Origin: Floccifex porci
GTDB lineage: Bacteria > Bacillota_I > Bacilli_A > Erysipelotrichales > Erysipelotrichaceae
Reading direction: 5' to 3'
Length of the DNA: 64,000 bases
Assembly: GCF_009696175.1 (NCBI RefSeq)
Contig: NZ_VUMM01000002.1
Location: 167,970 to 231,969 of the forward strand
The translations under genes were made by a program, and so were the position numbers. Every line of letters starts with the position of its first letter. Position 1 is the first letter of the stretch. Below are positions 43,966 through 53,370 of the stretch, in pieces. The notes under the pieces were generated by a model. It saw only the letters and a program-made list of their open reading frames with translations, was not told the origin of the DNA and searched no databases.

Positions 43966-45382
43966 AAAATTTTATCTTATTTTCAAATTTAGATTTACTT
44001 TGATGATTCGCAATTCTTGTTGGATATTTTAAATCAAAACAGGCTGTACATAATTCTTTTCCATTCGGTACAATCTGTTTTAATTGTTCTACTGTTAAAT
44101 AATTCAAAGAGTCTACTTCGATGATATCCGCAATTTCTTTTATTGTATGCTGGTTGGCAATCAGTTTTTCAGGATCGTCAATATCTGTTCCATAGTAACA
44201 GGCTCCAATAAAAGGTGGAGAAGAAATACGCATATGGATTTCTTTAGCTCCTGCTTCTCTTAAGGAACGAATGATCCTTCGACATGTGGAACCACGAACA
44301 ATGGAATCATCCACTAAAATAATACGTTTTCCATTAATAACGGAACGAATGGGATTTAATTTAATGTTTAATTCTTTGGTACGCTGTGAATTGGTTGGGG
44401 AAATAAAAGTTCTTCCTATATATTTGTTTTTCACAAATCCATTAGCATATGGAATACCGGATGCATTGGCATATCCTAAAGCAGCATCCAGACCAGAATC
44501 AGGAACCCCGATGACCAGATCGGCTTTTACCGTATCACTTTTAGCTAAAAATTCACCGCATTTCTGACGAGCCAAATGAACACTGTGTCCATCAATAATG
44601 GAATCGGAGCGTGCAAAATAAATATATTCAAAAGCACAAAGAGATTTCTTACACGTTTCACATAAGGATTTATTGGTATGAATACCAGAAGAAGAAACGG
44701 TTACGATTTCACCAGGCAATATATCTCGTACAAAATGAGCACCTACTGCATCTAAAGCGCAGGTTTCTGAAGCAAATACAATATCTCCATCGTCTCTTTT
44801 TCCCATACATAAAGGTCTGAAACCGTGAGGATCTCGTACTGCAATCAGTTTGGATGGACTGGAGATCACTAAAGAAAAGGCTCCTTCCAGTTTCTGTACA
44901 GCTTTATAAACGGCTTCTTCAATACTTTTTGAAGTTAATCTTTCTTTTACGATTGTATATACAATGCTTTCTGTATCACTTGTGGTATAGAAAATAGATC
45001 CTGTACTTTCCAGTTCTTTTCTTAATTCATAAGAATTCACAAGATTTCCATTATGAGCTAAAGCTAGATTTCCTTTCATATGATTGATACAGATAGGCTG
45101 TGCATTTTTCTTGGCATCTAAACCGGTTGTTCCATAACGGACATGACCAATGGCAATACGACCTTGTGGTAATGAATGAAGATGATCCTGTATAAAGACT
45201 TCACTGACCAGACCTTTATCTTTATACACATTTAAAATTCCATCGTCATTGACAACGATTCCAGCACTTTCCTGTCCTCTATGCTGTAAAGAATATAAAG
45301 CATAATAACTTAAAGAAGCTACATCTTTTCTGGTTTGTGAAAAAATCCCAAAGACACCACATTCTTCATGTATGTGTTCCAT
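43964..45382 (-). CDS. purF: Amidophosphoribosyltransferase
   Basis: PurF catalyses the first committed step of purine synthesis (PRPP + glutamine to phosphoribosylamine). The start MEHIHEECGVFGIF is set by AAGGAGACAATT before 45382; a longer frame to 45400 begins before that site. Cys8 would become the N-terminal nucleophile after propeptide removal. Also visible: the glutaminase motif GHVRYGTTG and NGNLVN, the PRPP loop RIILVDDSIVRGSTCRRI, and Fe-S cluster Cys in the Bacillus-type C-terminus (ELCTACFDLKYPT). 472 residues. It is transcribed opposite to the purE-purH operon, with its own promoter and 5' hairpin. Confidence 0.95.
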   Translation of the reverse strand: MEHIHEECGVFGIFSQTRKDVASLSYYALYSLQHRGQESAGIVVNDDGILNVYKDKGLVSEVFIQDHLHSLPQGRIAIGHVRYGTTGLDAKKNAQPICINHMKGNLALAHNGNLVNSYELRKELESTGSIFYTTSDTESIVYTIVKERLTSKSIEEAVYKAVQKLEGAFSLVISSPSKLIAVRDPHGFRPLCMGKRDDGDIVFASETCALDAVGAHFVRDILPGEIVTVSSSGIHTNKSLCETCKKSLCAFEYIYFARSDSIIDGHSVHLARQKCGEFLAKSDTVKADLVIGVPDSGLDAALGYANASGIPYANGFVKNKYIGRTFISPTNSQRTKELNIKLNPIRSVINGKRIILVDDSIVRGSTCRRIIRSLREAGAKEIHMRISSPPFIGACYYGTDIDDPEKLIANQHTIKEIADIIEVDSLNYLTVEQLKQIVPNGKELCTACFDLKYPTRIANHQSKSKFENKIKF

Positions 45383-45402
45383 ATAATTGTCTCCTTCCAT
45401 AT

Positions 45403-45444
45403 AAAAAAGGGCGCATTAAAGTCATTGCTTTAATGAACGCCCTT
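45403..45444 (-). terminator. Terminator-like hairpin in the purF leader (candidate attenuator)
   Basis: On the minus strand, AAGGGCGTTCATTAAAG pairs with CTTTAATGCGCCCTT (one two-base bulge), followed directly by TTTTTT and, after about 20 bases, the purF start. No minus-strand gene lies upstream to be terminated, so its likely role is regulating purF. No matching known riboswitch was recognised. Confidence 0.7.
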
Positions 45445-45456
45445 GCTCATGGACAA

Positions 45457-45485
45457 ACAATACCATTTTTAAGAAAAGAACTCAA
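45457..45485 (-). promoter_or_regulatory. Promoter of purF
   Basis: On the minus strand, TTGAGT (45485-45480) and TATTGT (45462-45457) are separated by 17 bases. Transcription would start near 45450, so the leader begins essentially with the attenuator hairpin. Confidence 0.65.
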
Positions 45486-45529
45486 GGTTATTTGTTTGTT
45501 TCTGAAAGTTTTTTTGATAGAATAGAAGC

Positions 45530-45772
45530 ATGACGTATTCAATTATAAACTTAATATGTATGGTTGTAACAGATTTATGTACAACATTGATATGGCTTTC
45601 AAAGGGGAAAGATTGGATGAAAAAAGTAAGTATGGTTTTACTTTTTCTATGTACATTTTCATTTTTTGTGTTTGAAAATATGTATGGAGACCAGACTTTA
45701 TTTAATTCTTATTCTTTCTTATATATTATTTGTTTGGCAATCAATGGCATATTGTTTATGAGAGAATCTTAG
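45530..45772 (+). CDS. Small three-span membrane protein (80 aa)
   Basis: Starts MTYSIINLICMVVTDLCTTLIWL, then charged KGKDWMKK, then VSMVLLFLCTFSFFVF and FLYIICLAINGILFM: three hydrophobic helices. A terminator overlaps its stop codon. The RBS is weak (TAGAAG). No family recognised. It diverges from purF and precedes uvrA, but has its own terminator so it is not part of that operon. Confidence 0.6.
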   Translation: MTYSIINLICMVVTDLCTTLIWLSKGKDWMKKVSMVLLFLCTFSFFVFENMYGDQTLFNSYSFLYIICLAINGILFMRES

Positions 45773-45786
45773 ATTCTCTTTTATTA
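45761..45786 (+). terminator. Terminator after the 80-aa membrane protein gene
   Basis: AGAGAATCT (45761-45769) and AGATTCTCT (45771-45779) pair as a near-perfect inverted repeat with a minimal loop; TTTTATTAT follows. It includes the stop codon. Confidence 0.7.
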
Positions 45787-45832
45787 TATACAAGAGAAAC
45801 AGTATATAATAGAATAGGAAAAAGAGGAAATT

Positions 45833-48658
45833 ATGGAATATAAATATATAAAAATTAAAGGAGCAAGAGAAAACAATCTGAAGAATATCGACATTGATAT
45901 TCCAAAAAATCAGCTGGTTATTATGACAGGTGTTTCTGGAAGTGGAAAGACTTCTCTGGCTTTTGATACCATTTATGCAGAAGGACAAAGACGATATATG
46001 GAATCTTTATCGGCCTATGCCCGTCAGTTTCTGGGAAATAGTGAAAAACCCGATGTGGATCAGATTGAGGGGTTATCTCCAGCAATTGCCATTGATCAGA
46101 AGACCACTTCAAACAATCCGCGTTCAACAGTGGGTACGGTTACAGAAATCTATGATTATCTGCGTTTATTATATGCTCGTATTGGAGTCCCTTACTGTCC
46201 GAAACATAATGAACCTATTACAGGAAATACGATCAAAGAAATGGTCGATCGGATTATGGAATTACCGGATAAGACTCGATGTACGATTTTAAGTCCTATT
46301 TTAGAAGGAAAAAAAGGAACGCATAAAGATTTAATTGAAAAATTAATGAAAGAAGGCTATGTTCGAGCTCGTATAGACGGGGAAATTGTTTATTTGGAAG
46401 AAATCGATTCTTTAGAAAAAAATAAAAAACATACTATAGATGTAGTAGTCGATCGTATCGTAAAATCAGATGATCGTTCCCGTTTTTATGATTCTTTAGA
46501 AACAGCTTTAAAATTAAGTGATGGTTTAGCCATCTGTATGACAAAAGAAGATGAATTTCTGTTTTCCAGCAATTATGCCTGTAAAGTATGTGGATTTTCA
46601 GTGCCTAAATTGGAACCGAAACTGTTTTCTTTTAATGCTCCATTTGGAGCTTGTCCAGCTTGTAAAGGGTTAGGATTTACACAGCAGGTTGATATTGATT
46701 TACTGATACCGGATCCATCAAAAAGTATCAATCAGGGTGGAATTCAGTTTTATAAAAACATTGTGAATACTGAAAATTTAGAATGGCAAAGAGTGCAGGC
46801 TCTGATTGATTATTATGATATTGATAAAAACATTCCAATTAAAGATCTTCCTAAAGAACAATTGAATTATCTGTTGTATGGAAGCGATGTACCGATTCAA
46901 TATGAAACGCATTCAAGAGGTGGAATTCATTCCAAAAAGAATGATTTTATAGAAGGGGTCATTCCTATGATCGAAAGACGATATATGGAAACATCTTCTT
47001 CCTCTTCAAGAGAGTGGTATGCTTCTTATTTATCGGATTGTATCTGTTTAAAATGTCATGGAGCACGATTAAATGAAAAAGCATTGAGTGTTCGAATTGG
47101 AAATAAAAATATATATGAATTCTGCTGTTTCAGTGTTAAAGAAGCTTTAGATTTTATATCTCATCTTTCATTAAATGAAATGCAGAAAAACATCAGTCGT
47201 TTAATTGTAAAAGAAATTGCTAACCGATTAACATTCTTAAACAATGTAGGTTTATCTTATATTACTTTAGATCGTCTAGCTTCTACCTTATCAGGAGGAG
47301 AAGCCCAGAGAATTCGTCTGGCAACACAGATTGGATCTCGTTTAACTGGTGTTATGTATGTACTGGATGAACCAAGCATTGGACTTCATCAAAGGGATAA
47401 CGATAAACTGATTGCCTCTTTAAAAGAAATGCGGGATCTGGGCAATACTTTAATTGTGGTCGAACACGATGAAGATACAATGAGAGCCAGTGACTATATT
47501 GTGGATATTGGACCAGGTGCCGGTGTGCATGGAGGTCAGGTAGTGGCTCAGGGAACACCCGAAGAAATCATGAATCATCCCACTTCGATTACAGGAATGT
47601 ATTTGAGTGGTCGAAAGAAAATTGAAGTTCCAGCTGTTCGTCGTAAAGGAAACGGAAAAAAATTACGCATTGTACAGGCAACGCAGAATAACTTAAAGAA
47701 GGTAACAGTAGATATCAAATTAGGCTGTCTGAATGTAATAACTGGAGTATCGGGTTCTGGAAAATCCAGTCTGATTACCGAAGTGTTAACACATGGAATT
47801 CAGAATTATCTGGGACGTGTGCGCATTAAACCTGGACAGTGTAAAGAAATTAAAGGATTAGAAAATGTAGATAAGATCATTGAAATTGGACAGGATCCTA
47901 TTGGTCGAACACCACGATCCAATCCAGCTACTTATACAGGTGTTTTTGATGACATTCGAGATCTGTTTGCATCCACAAAACAGGCAAAAATGTTAGGTTA
48001 TGATAAGTCACGATTCTCTTTTAATGTAAAAGGAGGAAGATGCGATGCCTGTCAGGGAGATGGAATTTTAAGAATTTCAATGCATTTCCTTCCAGATGTC
48101 TATGTGCCTTGTGACCAGTGTCATGGTACAAGATATAACGAAGAAACTCTACAGGTACAATACAAAGGAAAAACCATTTCCGATGTATTAAATATGACGG
48201 TGGAAGAAGGTCTGGAATTCTTTAAAAATATTTCAAAGATTTCTCATCGTCTTCAGACTTTATATGATGTAGGACTGTCTTATATTAAACTGGGACAAAG
48301 TGCTACCACTTTATCAGGAGGAGAAGCCCAGCGTGTAAAACTTGCCAGTGAGCTTCAAAGAAAAGCCACTGGAAAAACGGTCTTTGTCTTAGATGAACCA
48401 ACAACGGGGTTACATAGTGAAGATGTAAAAAAATTAATTGAAGTGCTGCAAAGACTTGTGGATAATGGAGATACGGTAGTGGTTATTGAGCACAATTTAG
48501 ATGTTATCAAATGTGCGGATTATATTATTGATATGGGGCCAGAAGGTGGAAGTGATGGAGGAAGTGTTGTATGTACAGGAACTCCCGAACAGGTGGCTCA
48601 ATGTGAAGAAAGTTATACAGGACAGTACTTAAAACCACTTTTAGAAAGGAGGTCATGA
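45833..48658 (+). CDS. uvrA: Excinuclease ABC subunit A
   Basis: The damage sensor of nucleotide excision repair has two ABC ATPase modules. The 941-residue protein shows Walker A GVSGSGKTSLAFDT (residues about 31-44), zinc fingers (CKVCGF...CPACKGLGF; CDACQGDGIL...CDQCHGTRY), ABC signatures (LSGGEAQRIRLATQIGS and LSGGEAQRVKLASEL), and the second Walker A GVSGSGKSSLITEVL. Two Walker B strands (VLDEPSIGLHQRDN; VLDEPTTGLHSEDV) are intact. AAGAGGAAATT precedes the ATG. uvrB does not lie in this window. It overlaps or abuts hprK, forming uvrA-hprK-lgt-trxB, a classic Firmicutes block. Confidence 0.97.
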   Translation: MEYKYIKIKGARENNLKNIDIDIPKNQLVIMTGVSGSGKTSLAFDTIYAEGQRRYMESLSAYARQFLGNSEKPDVDQIEGLSPAIAIDQKTTSNNPRSTVGTVTEIYDYLRLLYARIGVPYCPKHNEPITGNTIKEMVDRIMELPDKTRCTILSPILEGKKGTHKDLIEKLMKEGYVRARIDGEIVYLEEIDSLEKNKKHTIDVVVDRIVKSDDRSRFYDSLETALKLSDGLAICMTKEDEFLFSSNYACKVCGFSVPKLEPKLFSFNAPFGACPACKGLGFTQQVDIDLLIPDPSKSINQGGIQFYKNIVNTENLEWQRVQALIDYYDIDKNIPIKDLPKEQLNYLLYGSDVPIQYETHSRGGIHSKKNDFIEGVIPMIERRYMETSSSSSREWYASYLSDCICLKCHGARLNEKALSVRIGNKNIYEFCCFSVKEALDFISHLSLNEMQKNISRLIVKEIANRLTFLNNVGLSYITLDRLASTLSGGEAQRIRLATQIGSRLTGVMYVLDEPSIGLHQRDNDKLIASLKEMRDLGNTLIVVEHDEDTMRASDYIVDIGPGAGVHGGQVVAQGTPEEIMNHPTSITGMYLSGRKKIEVPAVRRKGNGKKLRIVQATQNNLKKVTVDIKLGCLNVITGVSGSGKSSLITEVLTHGIQNYLGRVRIKPGQCKEIKGLENVDKIIEIGQDPIGRTPRSNPATYTGVFDDIRDLFASTKQAKMLGYDKSRFSFNVKGGRCDACQGDGILRISMHFLPDVYVPCDQCHGTRYNEETLQVQYKGKTISDVLNMTVEEGLEFFKNISKISHRLQTLYDVGLSYIKLGQSATTLSGGEAQRVKLASELQRKATGKTVFVLDEPTTGLHSEDVKKLIEVLQRLVDNGDTVVVIEHNLDVIKCADYIIDMGPEGGSDGGSVVCTGTPEQVAQCEESYTGQYLKPLLERRS

Positions 48659-48660
48659 TC

Positions 48661-49611
48661 GTGTGTAAAGTCACAATTAAAGATTTAGCGGATTATTTTA
48701 ACTGGACACAGATTGCTGGCGATAAGGAATCTTTAAAAAGACCGATCCATTTAGCGGATATCAACCGACCTGGACTGGAACTGGCGGGTTATTTCGAATA
48801 TGGTCAGCAGAAAAGAGTTGTTGTCATTGGAAATAAAGAAATTCATTATATTACCAATAAAATGGATGAAATTGCCCAACGTCGCAATTTTGAATTCATT
48901 ACCAGCGAATCCACACCAGGAATCGTTATCACCAATGGTCACGCTTGTCCGGAAGTATTAAAAGAAATCGCCAATCGTAAAGATTTAGCGGTTTTTTCAA
49001 CCAATGAAACCACAACCAATACCAGTGTACGAATCACAAGTTACCTGGATGAAAAATTAGCTCCATCCATTGTTATTCATGGAGAACTGATGCGCATTCA
49101 TGGAATTGGGGTCATGATCGTTGGAGAAAGTGGAATGGGAAAAAGCGAAATTGCCTTAAGTCTGATTCAGAAAGGACATCAGCTGATTGCCGATGATCGC
49201 ATTGACTGTTACAAAATTCACAACAATCTAATTGGACGCACTTCCAGAATGCTGGAAGGATTTATGGAACTAAGAGGGGTTGGAATCATTAATGTCGCTC
49301 GTATGTATGGAGTGGGCTCTTATGCCAAAGAATGCGAAATTTCTTTACAGATTGAATTGGTTCCGTTTAATGATAAAGCAGATTACGATCGAGTGGGAAT
49401 TGAAGAAAAAGAATATGTGGATATTTTAGGAGTAAAAATATTAAAGCTTCAGATTCCAATCAGTATGGGTCGTCCAATGGCTACAATTATTGAAACAGCT
49501 GTATTCCATTATATGTTATTAAGAGATGGAAAAGATGCCGCAAAAGAAATAGAGAATCTGGTTCTGCAGGAAATTGAAAAGAACGAAGAGGAGGAAGTAA
49601 AAAGTGAATGA
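48661..49611 (+). CDS. hprK: HPr kinase/phosphorylase
   Basis: It phosphorylates HPr at Ser46, controlling carbon catabolite repression. The P-loop GESGMGKSEIALSLIQKGHQLIADDRI and the signature LRGVGIINVARMYG, with the C-terminal RPMATIIETAVFHYMLL, are present. Start choice: GTG 48661 stands 8 bases after AGGAGG (48647-48652) and aligns with MxKVTxKDL starts; the ATG 48655 overlapping the uvrA stop stands only two bases from that site. With GTG the protein has 316 residues. Confidence 0.94.
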   Translation: MCKVTIKDLADYFNWTQIAGDKESLKRPIHLADINRPGLELAGYFEYGQQKRVVVIGNKEIHYITNKMDEIAQRRNFEFITSESTPGIVITNGHACPEVLKEIANRKDLAVFSTNETTTNTSVRITSYLDEKLAPSIVIHGELMRIHGIGVMIVGESGMGKSEIALSLIQKGHQLIADDRIDCYKIHNNLIGRTSRMLEGFMELRGVGIINVARMYGVGSYAKECEISLQIELVPFNDKADYDRVGIEEKEYVDILGVKILKLQIPISMGRPMATIIETAVFHYMLLRDGKDAAKEIENLVLQEIEKNEEEEVKSE

Positions 49612-51034
49612 TAAAATATTTCTTTCTTTTGGTCCTTTTACCATTACCTGGTATGCCTTATTTATTTTAACGGGTGTGGTGGTTGCCTATGAATTGTCAC
49701 AAAGAACGATGAAAAAATGGAAATATTCTTCCAGTGTATTAGAAGATTATGTCATTCCTATGATGTTTTTTGGAATACTGGGTGCTCGTATTTATTATGT
49801 GATTTTTGAATGGGATTATTATTCTTTACATTTAGAAGAAATTATTAAAATCTGGCATGGAGGTCTGGCAATACATGGAGGATTGATTGCTGGCATTTTA
49901 TTCAGTCTTTATTATTTTAAAAAGAAAAAAGTATCGATCTATCGTATGATGGATTGTATTTTACCTAATGTAATGATAGCTCAGGCATTTGGAAGATGGG
50001 GAAATTTTATGAACCAGGAAGCCTTTGGTGGAGTGGTAAGTGAATCCTTTATCGATCATTTTCCAGATTTTATTAAAAATAAAATGTATATCAATGGACA
50101 ATATCATCATCCAACTTTTCTATATGAAAGTGCATTAAATGTAATCGGATTTATTTTAATCTATTGTATTCGTAAAAGAGGATTAAAGAAACAGGGAGAT
50201 GCTGGATTTTTATATTGTATCTGGTATGGAATGATTCGTTTCTTTATTGAAGGATTAAGAACCGATTCATTAATGTTAGGTCCTGTTCGTATTGCGCAGC
50301 TGGTCTCTTTATTACTGGTGTTAATTGGAGTACTGGGATTGTGTGGAATTGGATATAAATATGAAAAACCAGTTGTTTTATTTGATCTGGATGGAACGCT
50401 TCAGGACAGTAAACAGATGATATTTGAAACTTTTGTTCAGGTCTTTAAAGAAAGAAAACTGGACATTCAACTGAGTCAGGAAGAACTGAATTCTTTTTTT
50501 GGACCAACTTTAGAAGAGTCATTTGGGAAATATTTTAAAGAAGAAGAAATTGAAGAGATCATCGAGCGTTATCAGCAGATCAATCTGGATCTGCATTATA
50601 CAATGTTAAAAGAGATCGATCATGCTACAGAATTACTGGAAACATTAAAAAAAGACGGATATCATTTAGGTATTGTATCCAATAAACGAATCAAAGCGGT
50701 AGAACTGGGAGTACAGGTAAATCATTTTGAACCTTATTTTGATGTATTGCTGGGAAAAGAAGATTTACCGATTCCAAAACCAAGTGGAACAGGACTGATT
50801 GAAGCCTGTTCTAGAATGAATGTATCTCGAGATAATGTTATTTATGTGGGAGATGCCAAAAGTGATATCTTATCCGCAAAAGATGTGGCAATGATTTCGG
50901 TTGGATTTTCAAAAGATGAAGATCGCATTGAACAGATGAACCAAGCCAATCCGGATTATATCATTCGCGATTTAAGAGATTTAATTTCAATTTGTAAGGA
51001 GAAAAGAACATGGAACGATACTTCGATTTGGTAA
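49604..51034 (+). CDS. lgt: Prolipoprotein diacylglyceryl transferase fused to a HAD phosphatase (Lgt-PpaX-like)
   Basis: The 476-residue protein is a fusion. Residues 1-255 form Lgt, which attaches diacylglycerol to lipobox Cys: several spans, HGGLAIHGGLIAG and the signature GRWGNFMNQEAFGG are complete. From about 258, a cytosolic HAD hydrolase begins at once: VVLFDLDGTLQDSK (nucleophile Asp), then GIVSNKRI (motif II), KPSGTGLIEAC and YVGDAKSDILSA (motif IV). In Bacillus, lgt is followed by a separate ppaX pyrophosphatase gene, so this is a fusion of neighbours; a true frameshift is not needed since one continuous frame spans both. GTG start at 49604 after GAGGAGG. Confidence 0.92.
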   Translation: MNDKIFLSFGPFTITWYALFILTGVVVAYELSQRTMKKWKYSSSVLEDYVIPMMFFGILGARIYYVIFEWDYYSLHLEEIIKIWHGGLAIHGGLIAGILFSLYYFKKKKVSIYRMMDCILPNVMIAQAFGRWGNFMNQEAFGGVVSESFIDHFPDFIKNKMYINGQYHHPTFLYESALNVIGFILIYCIRKRGLKKQGDAGFLYCIWYGMIRFFIEGLRTDSLMLGPVRIAQLVSLLLVLIGVLGLCGIGYKYEKPVVLFDLDGTLQDSKQMIFETFVQVFKERKLDIQLSQEELNSFFGPTLEESFGKYFKEEEIEEIIERYQQINLDLHYTMLKEIDHATELLETLKKDGYHLGIVSNKRIKAVELGVQVNHFEPYFDVLLGKEDLPIPKPSGTGLIEACSRMNVSRDNVIYVGDAKSDILSAKDVAMISVGFSKDEDRIEQMNQANPDYIIRDLRDLISICKEKRTWNDTSIW

Positions 51035-51918
51035 TTGTAGGAGCTGGACCAGCTGGATGTACAGCCAGTCTGTATGCTTCTCGAGCTGGATTGTCTACAT
51101 TATTGCTGGACAATGGAGCGCCAGGAGGAAAACTTGTCAAAACATATGAAATTGCTAATTATCCAGGAGTCGGTGCTTCATCCGGTGTGGATCTGGCTAT
51201 GAAGATGTTTGAACAGGCAACTTCTTTTGGAGCGGTATATGAATATGGAGATGTCATTGAAATCACAAAAGATAAAGTGGTAAAACTCTTTGATGGACAA
51301 GAGATTCAGGCCAAAGCTGTATTGATCGCAACAGGAACCAAAGAGCGTTTGTTGAACATTCCTGGCGAACAGGAAAACATTGGAAGAGGGGTTTCCTTCT
51401 GTGCTGTCTGTGATGGAGCGTTCTTTAAAGATAAAGATGTAGTTGTCATTGGAGGCGGAAATTCAGCTTTAGAAGAATCTTTATATCTGACAAAATTTGC
51501 CAATGTGACCATTGTGATTCGAAGAGATGTTTTTAGAGCAGAAAAAAACATTCAGGAACAGGTGGAATCCAATGACAGAATAAAAATTATCACAAAACAC
51601 ATTCCAAAACAGATTTTAAGTGAAAATGGAAAAGTATGTGGAATTGTATTAGAAAATGTAGATACCAGAGAAACACAGACTTTATCCTGTTCAGGAATTT
51701 TTCCTTATATAGGACAGGATCCAATGACACAAAGCATACAGAATTTAGGAATCTGTGATGATAGAGGCTATGTGATCGTAGATAAAAACATGGAAACAAG
51801 TATAAAAGGAATCTATGCAGCAGGAGATGTCATTCAAAAAGATTTAAGACAGGTCGTTACCGCTACAAATGATGGAGCTATTGCGGCTCAGCATGTTTTT
51901 CATGAATTATCAAAATAA
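51010..51918 (+). CDS. trxB: Thioredoxin reductase
   Basis: A flavoprotein that transfers electrons from NADPH to thioredoxin. The 302-residue protein has the FAD fingerprint VIVGAGPAGCTASLYASRAGL, the redox-active CxxC in SFCAVCDGAFFKDKDVVVIGGGNSALEE (FCAVCDG), and the ending GIYAAGDVIQKDLRQVVTATNDGAIAAQ. It overlaps the lgt fusion by 25 bases, and its ATG follows AAGGAGAAAAGAAC. Completes the uvrA operon, followed by a terminator. Confidence 0.96.
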   Translation: MERYFDLVIVGAGPAGCTASLYASRAGLSTLLLDNGAPGGKLVKTYEIANYPGVGASSGVDLAMKMFEQATSFGAVYEYGDVIEITKDKVVKLFDGQEIQAKAVLIATGTKERLLNIPGEQENIGRGVSFCAVCDGAFFKDKDVVVIGGGNSALEESLYLTKFANVTIVIRRDVFRAEKNIQEQVESNDRIKIITKHIPKQILSENGKVCGIVLENVDTRETQTLSCSGIFPYIGQDPMTQSIQNLGICDDRGYVIVDKNMETSIKGIYAAGDVIQKDLRQVVTATNDGAIAAQHVFHELSK

Positions 51919-51933
51919 TGATTTTATATACAA

Positions 51934-51963
51934 AACAGTCATATTCTTTGACTGTTTTTTTTA
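51934..51963 (+). terminator. Terminator after trxB
   Basis: AACAGTCA (51934-51941) and TGACTGTT (51949-51956) form an 8-bp stem with a T run. Confidence 0.85.
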
Positions 51964-52019
51964 CTTTTACAAAAAATGTGGAAAAACACTTGAAAAAGCA
52001 CTACAAAAATGTGAATTAT

Positions 52020-53338
52020 ATGTTAAAGAGAAAAATTGACAGTTATTTAAAAGATTGGAAACAACGAGAACATAAGCCATTAATTATAAAAGGAGCGCGC
52101 CAAATTGGGAAAACGACAAGTATTAGACAATTTGGAAAGTCTTATCCGAGCTTTATTGAAATAAATTTTATGGAAAATCCAGAATACAAAAGTGTGTTTC
52201 AACATGGATACGATCCAAATAGGATCATAAAGGAATTGTCTTTATTGAATCCAGAATTTGAATTTATACCTTATCAGACATTAATTTTACTGGATGAAAT
52301 TCAGGAATATCCAGATGCGACAACCTCTTTAAAGTTTTTTAAAGAAGATGGAAAATACGATGTAATCTGTTCTGGTTCTATGTTAGGAAATCACTATAAA
52401 AAAGTAAGCAGTATTTCGGTTGGATATAAAGAAGATGTACAGATGTATTCTATGGATTTTGAGGAATTCTTATGGGCAAATGGTTATAATGAAGAAAATA
52501 TTGAGTTCATTTATTCATTTTTAAAAGAGTTGAAACCTTTGCCAGATTCGATTTTTGAAAAGTTAAGTGATTTGTTTCAGGATTATATTTTTTGTGGTGG
52601 AATGCCTGAAATTGTAGATACGTTTATAAAAGAAAAAACATTTTCAAATATTTTTTCAAAACAAAGTCAGCTTCATTCAGATTATGAAAATGACATTACA
52701 AAATATGTAGAAGGATTGGACTACGCAAAAGTATTAAATGTATATCGTCATATCACAAGTCAGCTATCAAAAGAAAATCATAAATTTCAAATATCGAAGT
52801 TAGGACATGGAGCTCGTTCCAGAGAATATACAGGATGCCAGGAATGGTAAACATTTCTTATTGTTTGAATGAATGTGCTTTTCCTTTTTCTGCATATGAA
52901 GACTATACAAATTATCGTATGTATTACTCGGATACATCTTTGTTGATGGCAACTTTGGACGATGAATCAAAAAAGGATGTTCGGATCAACCGGAATTTTA
53001 GAATTTATTCTGGTGCTATATATGAAAATCTTGTGGCAGAAGCATTAACGAAATTGGGATATTCATTGTATTTTTATAGAAATAAAGAGAGTACGATTGA
53101 ATTGGATTTTATAATAAGAGTAAAAAACGAAATCATTCCCATTGAGGTTAAAGCCAATCGAGGCAGAAGTCGATCTCTAAATACGATATTAGAAAATCCA
53201 TCAATTCCAATACATTATGGAGTTAAATTAACTCACAATAATATTGGATTTGATGGATCAAAATTTACGATTCCATATTTTTTAACCTTTTTAAAAAAAC
53301 GTTTTTTTGATGAATACGATGAAATTCAATATGAATGA
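52020..53338 (+). pseudogene. AAA/DUF4143-type ATPase with an inactivating frameshift
   Basis: ATG 52020 starts MLKRKIDSYLKDWKQREHKPLIIKGARQIGKTTSIRQF, with Walker A (GARQIGKT) and Walker B (TLILLDEIQEYP). The frame stops at 52848-52850 after LGHGARSREYTGCQEW, where intact proteins continue. The same protein resumes in another frame at about 52838 (NISYCLNECAFPFSAYEDYTNYRMYYSDTSLLMATL), reaching the nuclease-like end STIELDFIIRVKNEIIPIEVKANRGRS with conserved D, E and K. A few residues seem missing at the junction. It is probably a recent pseudogene; the two halves could in theory be translated separately. Confidence 0.85.
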
Positions 53339-53370
53339 TCGGCTCTTCTATTTGAAGTAACTGAATTCAT

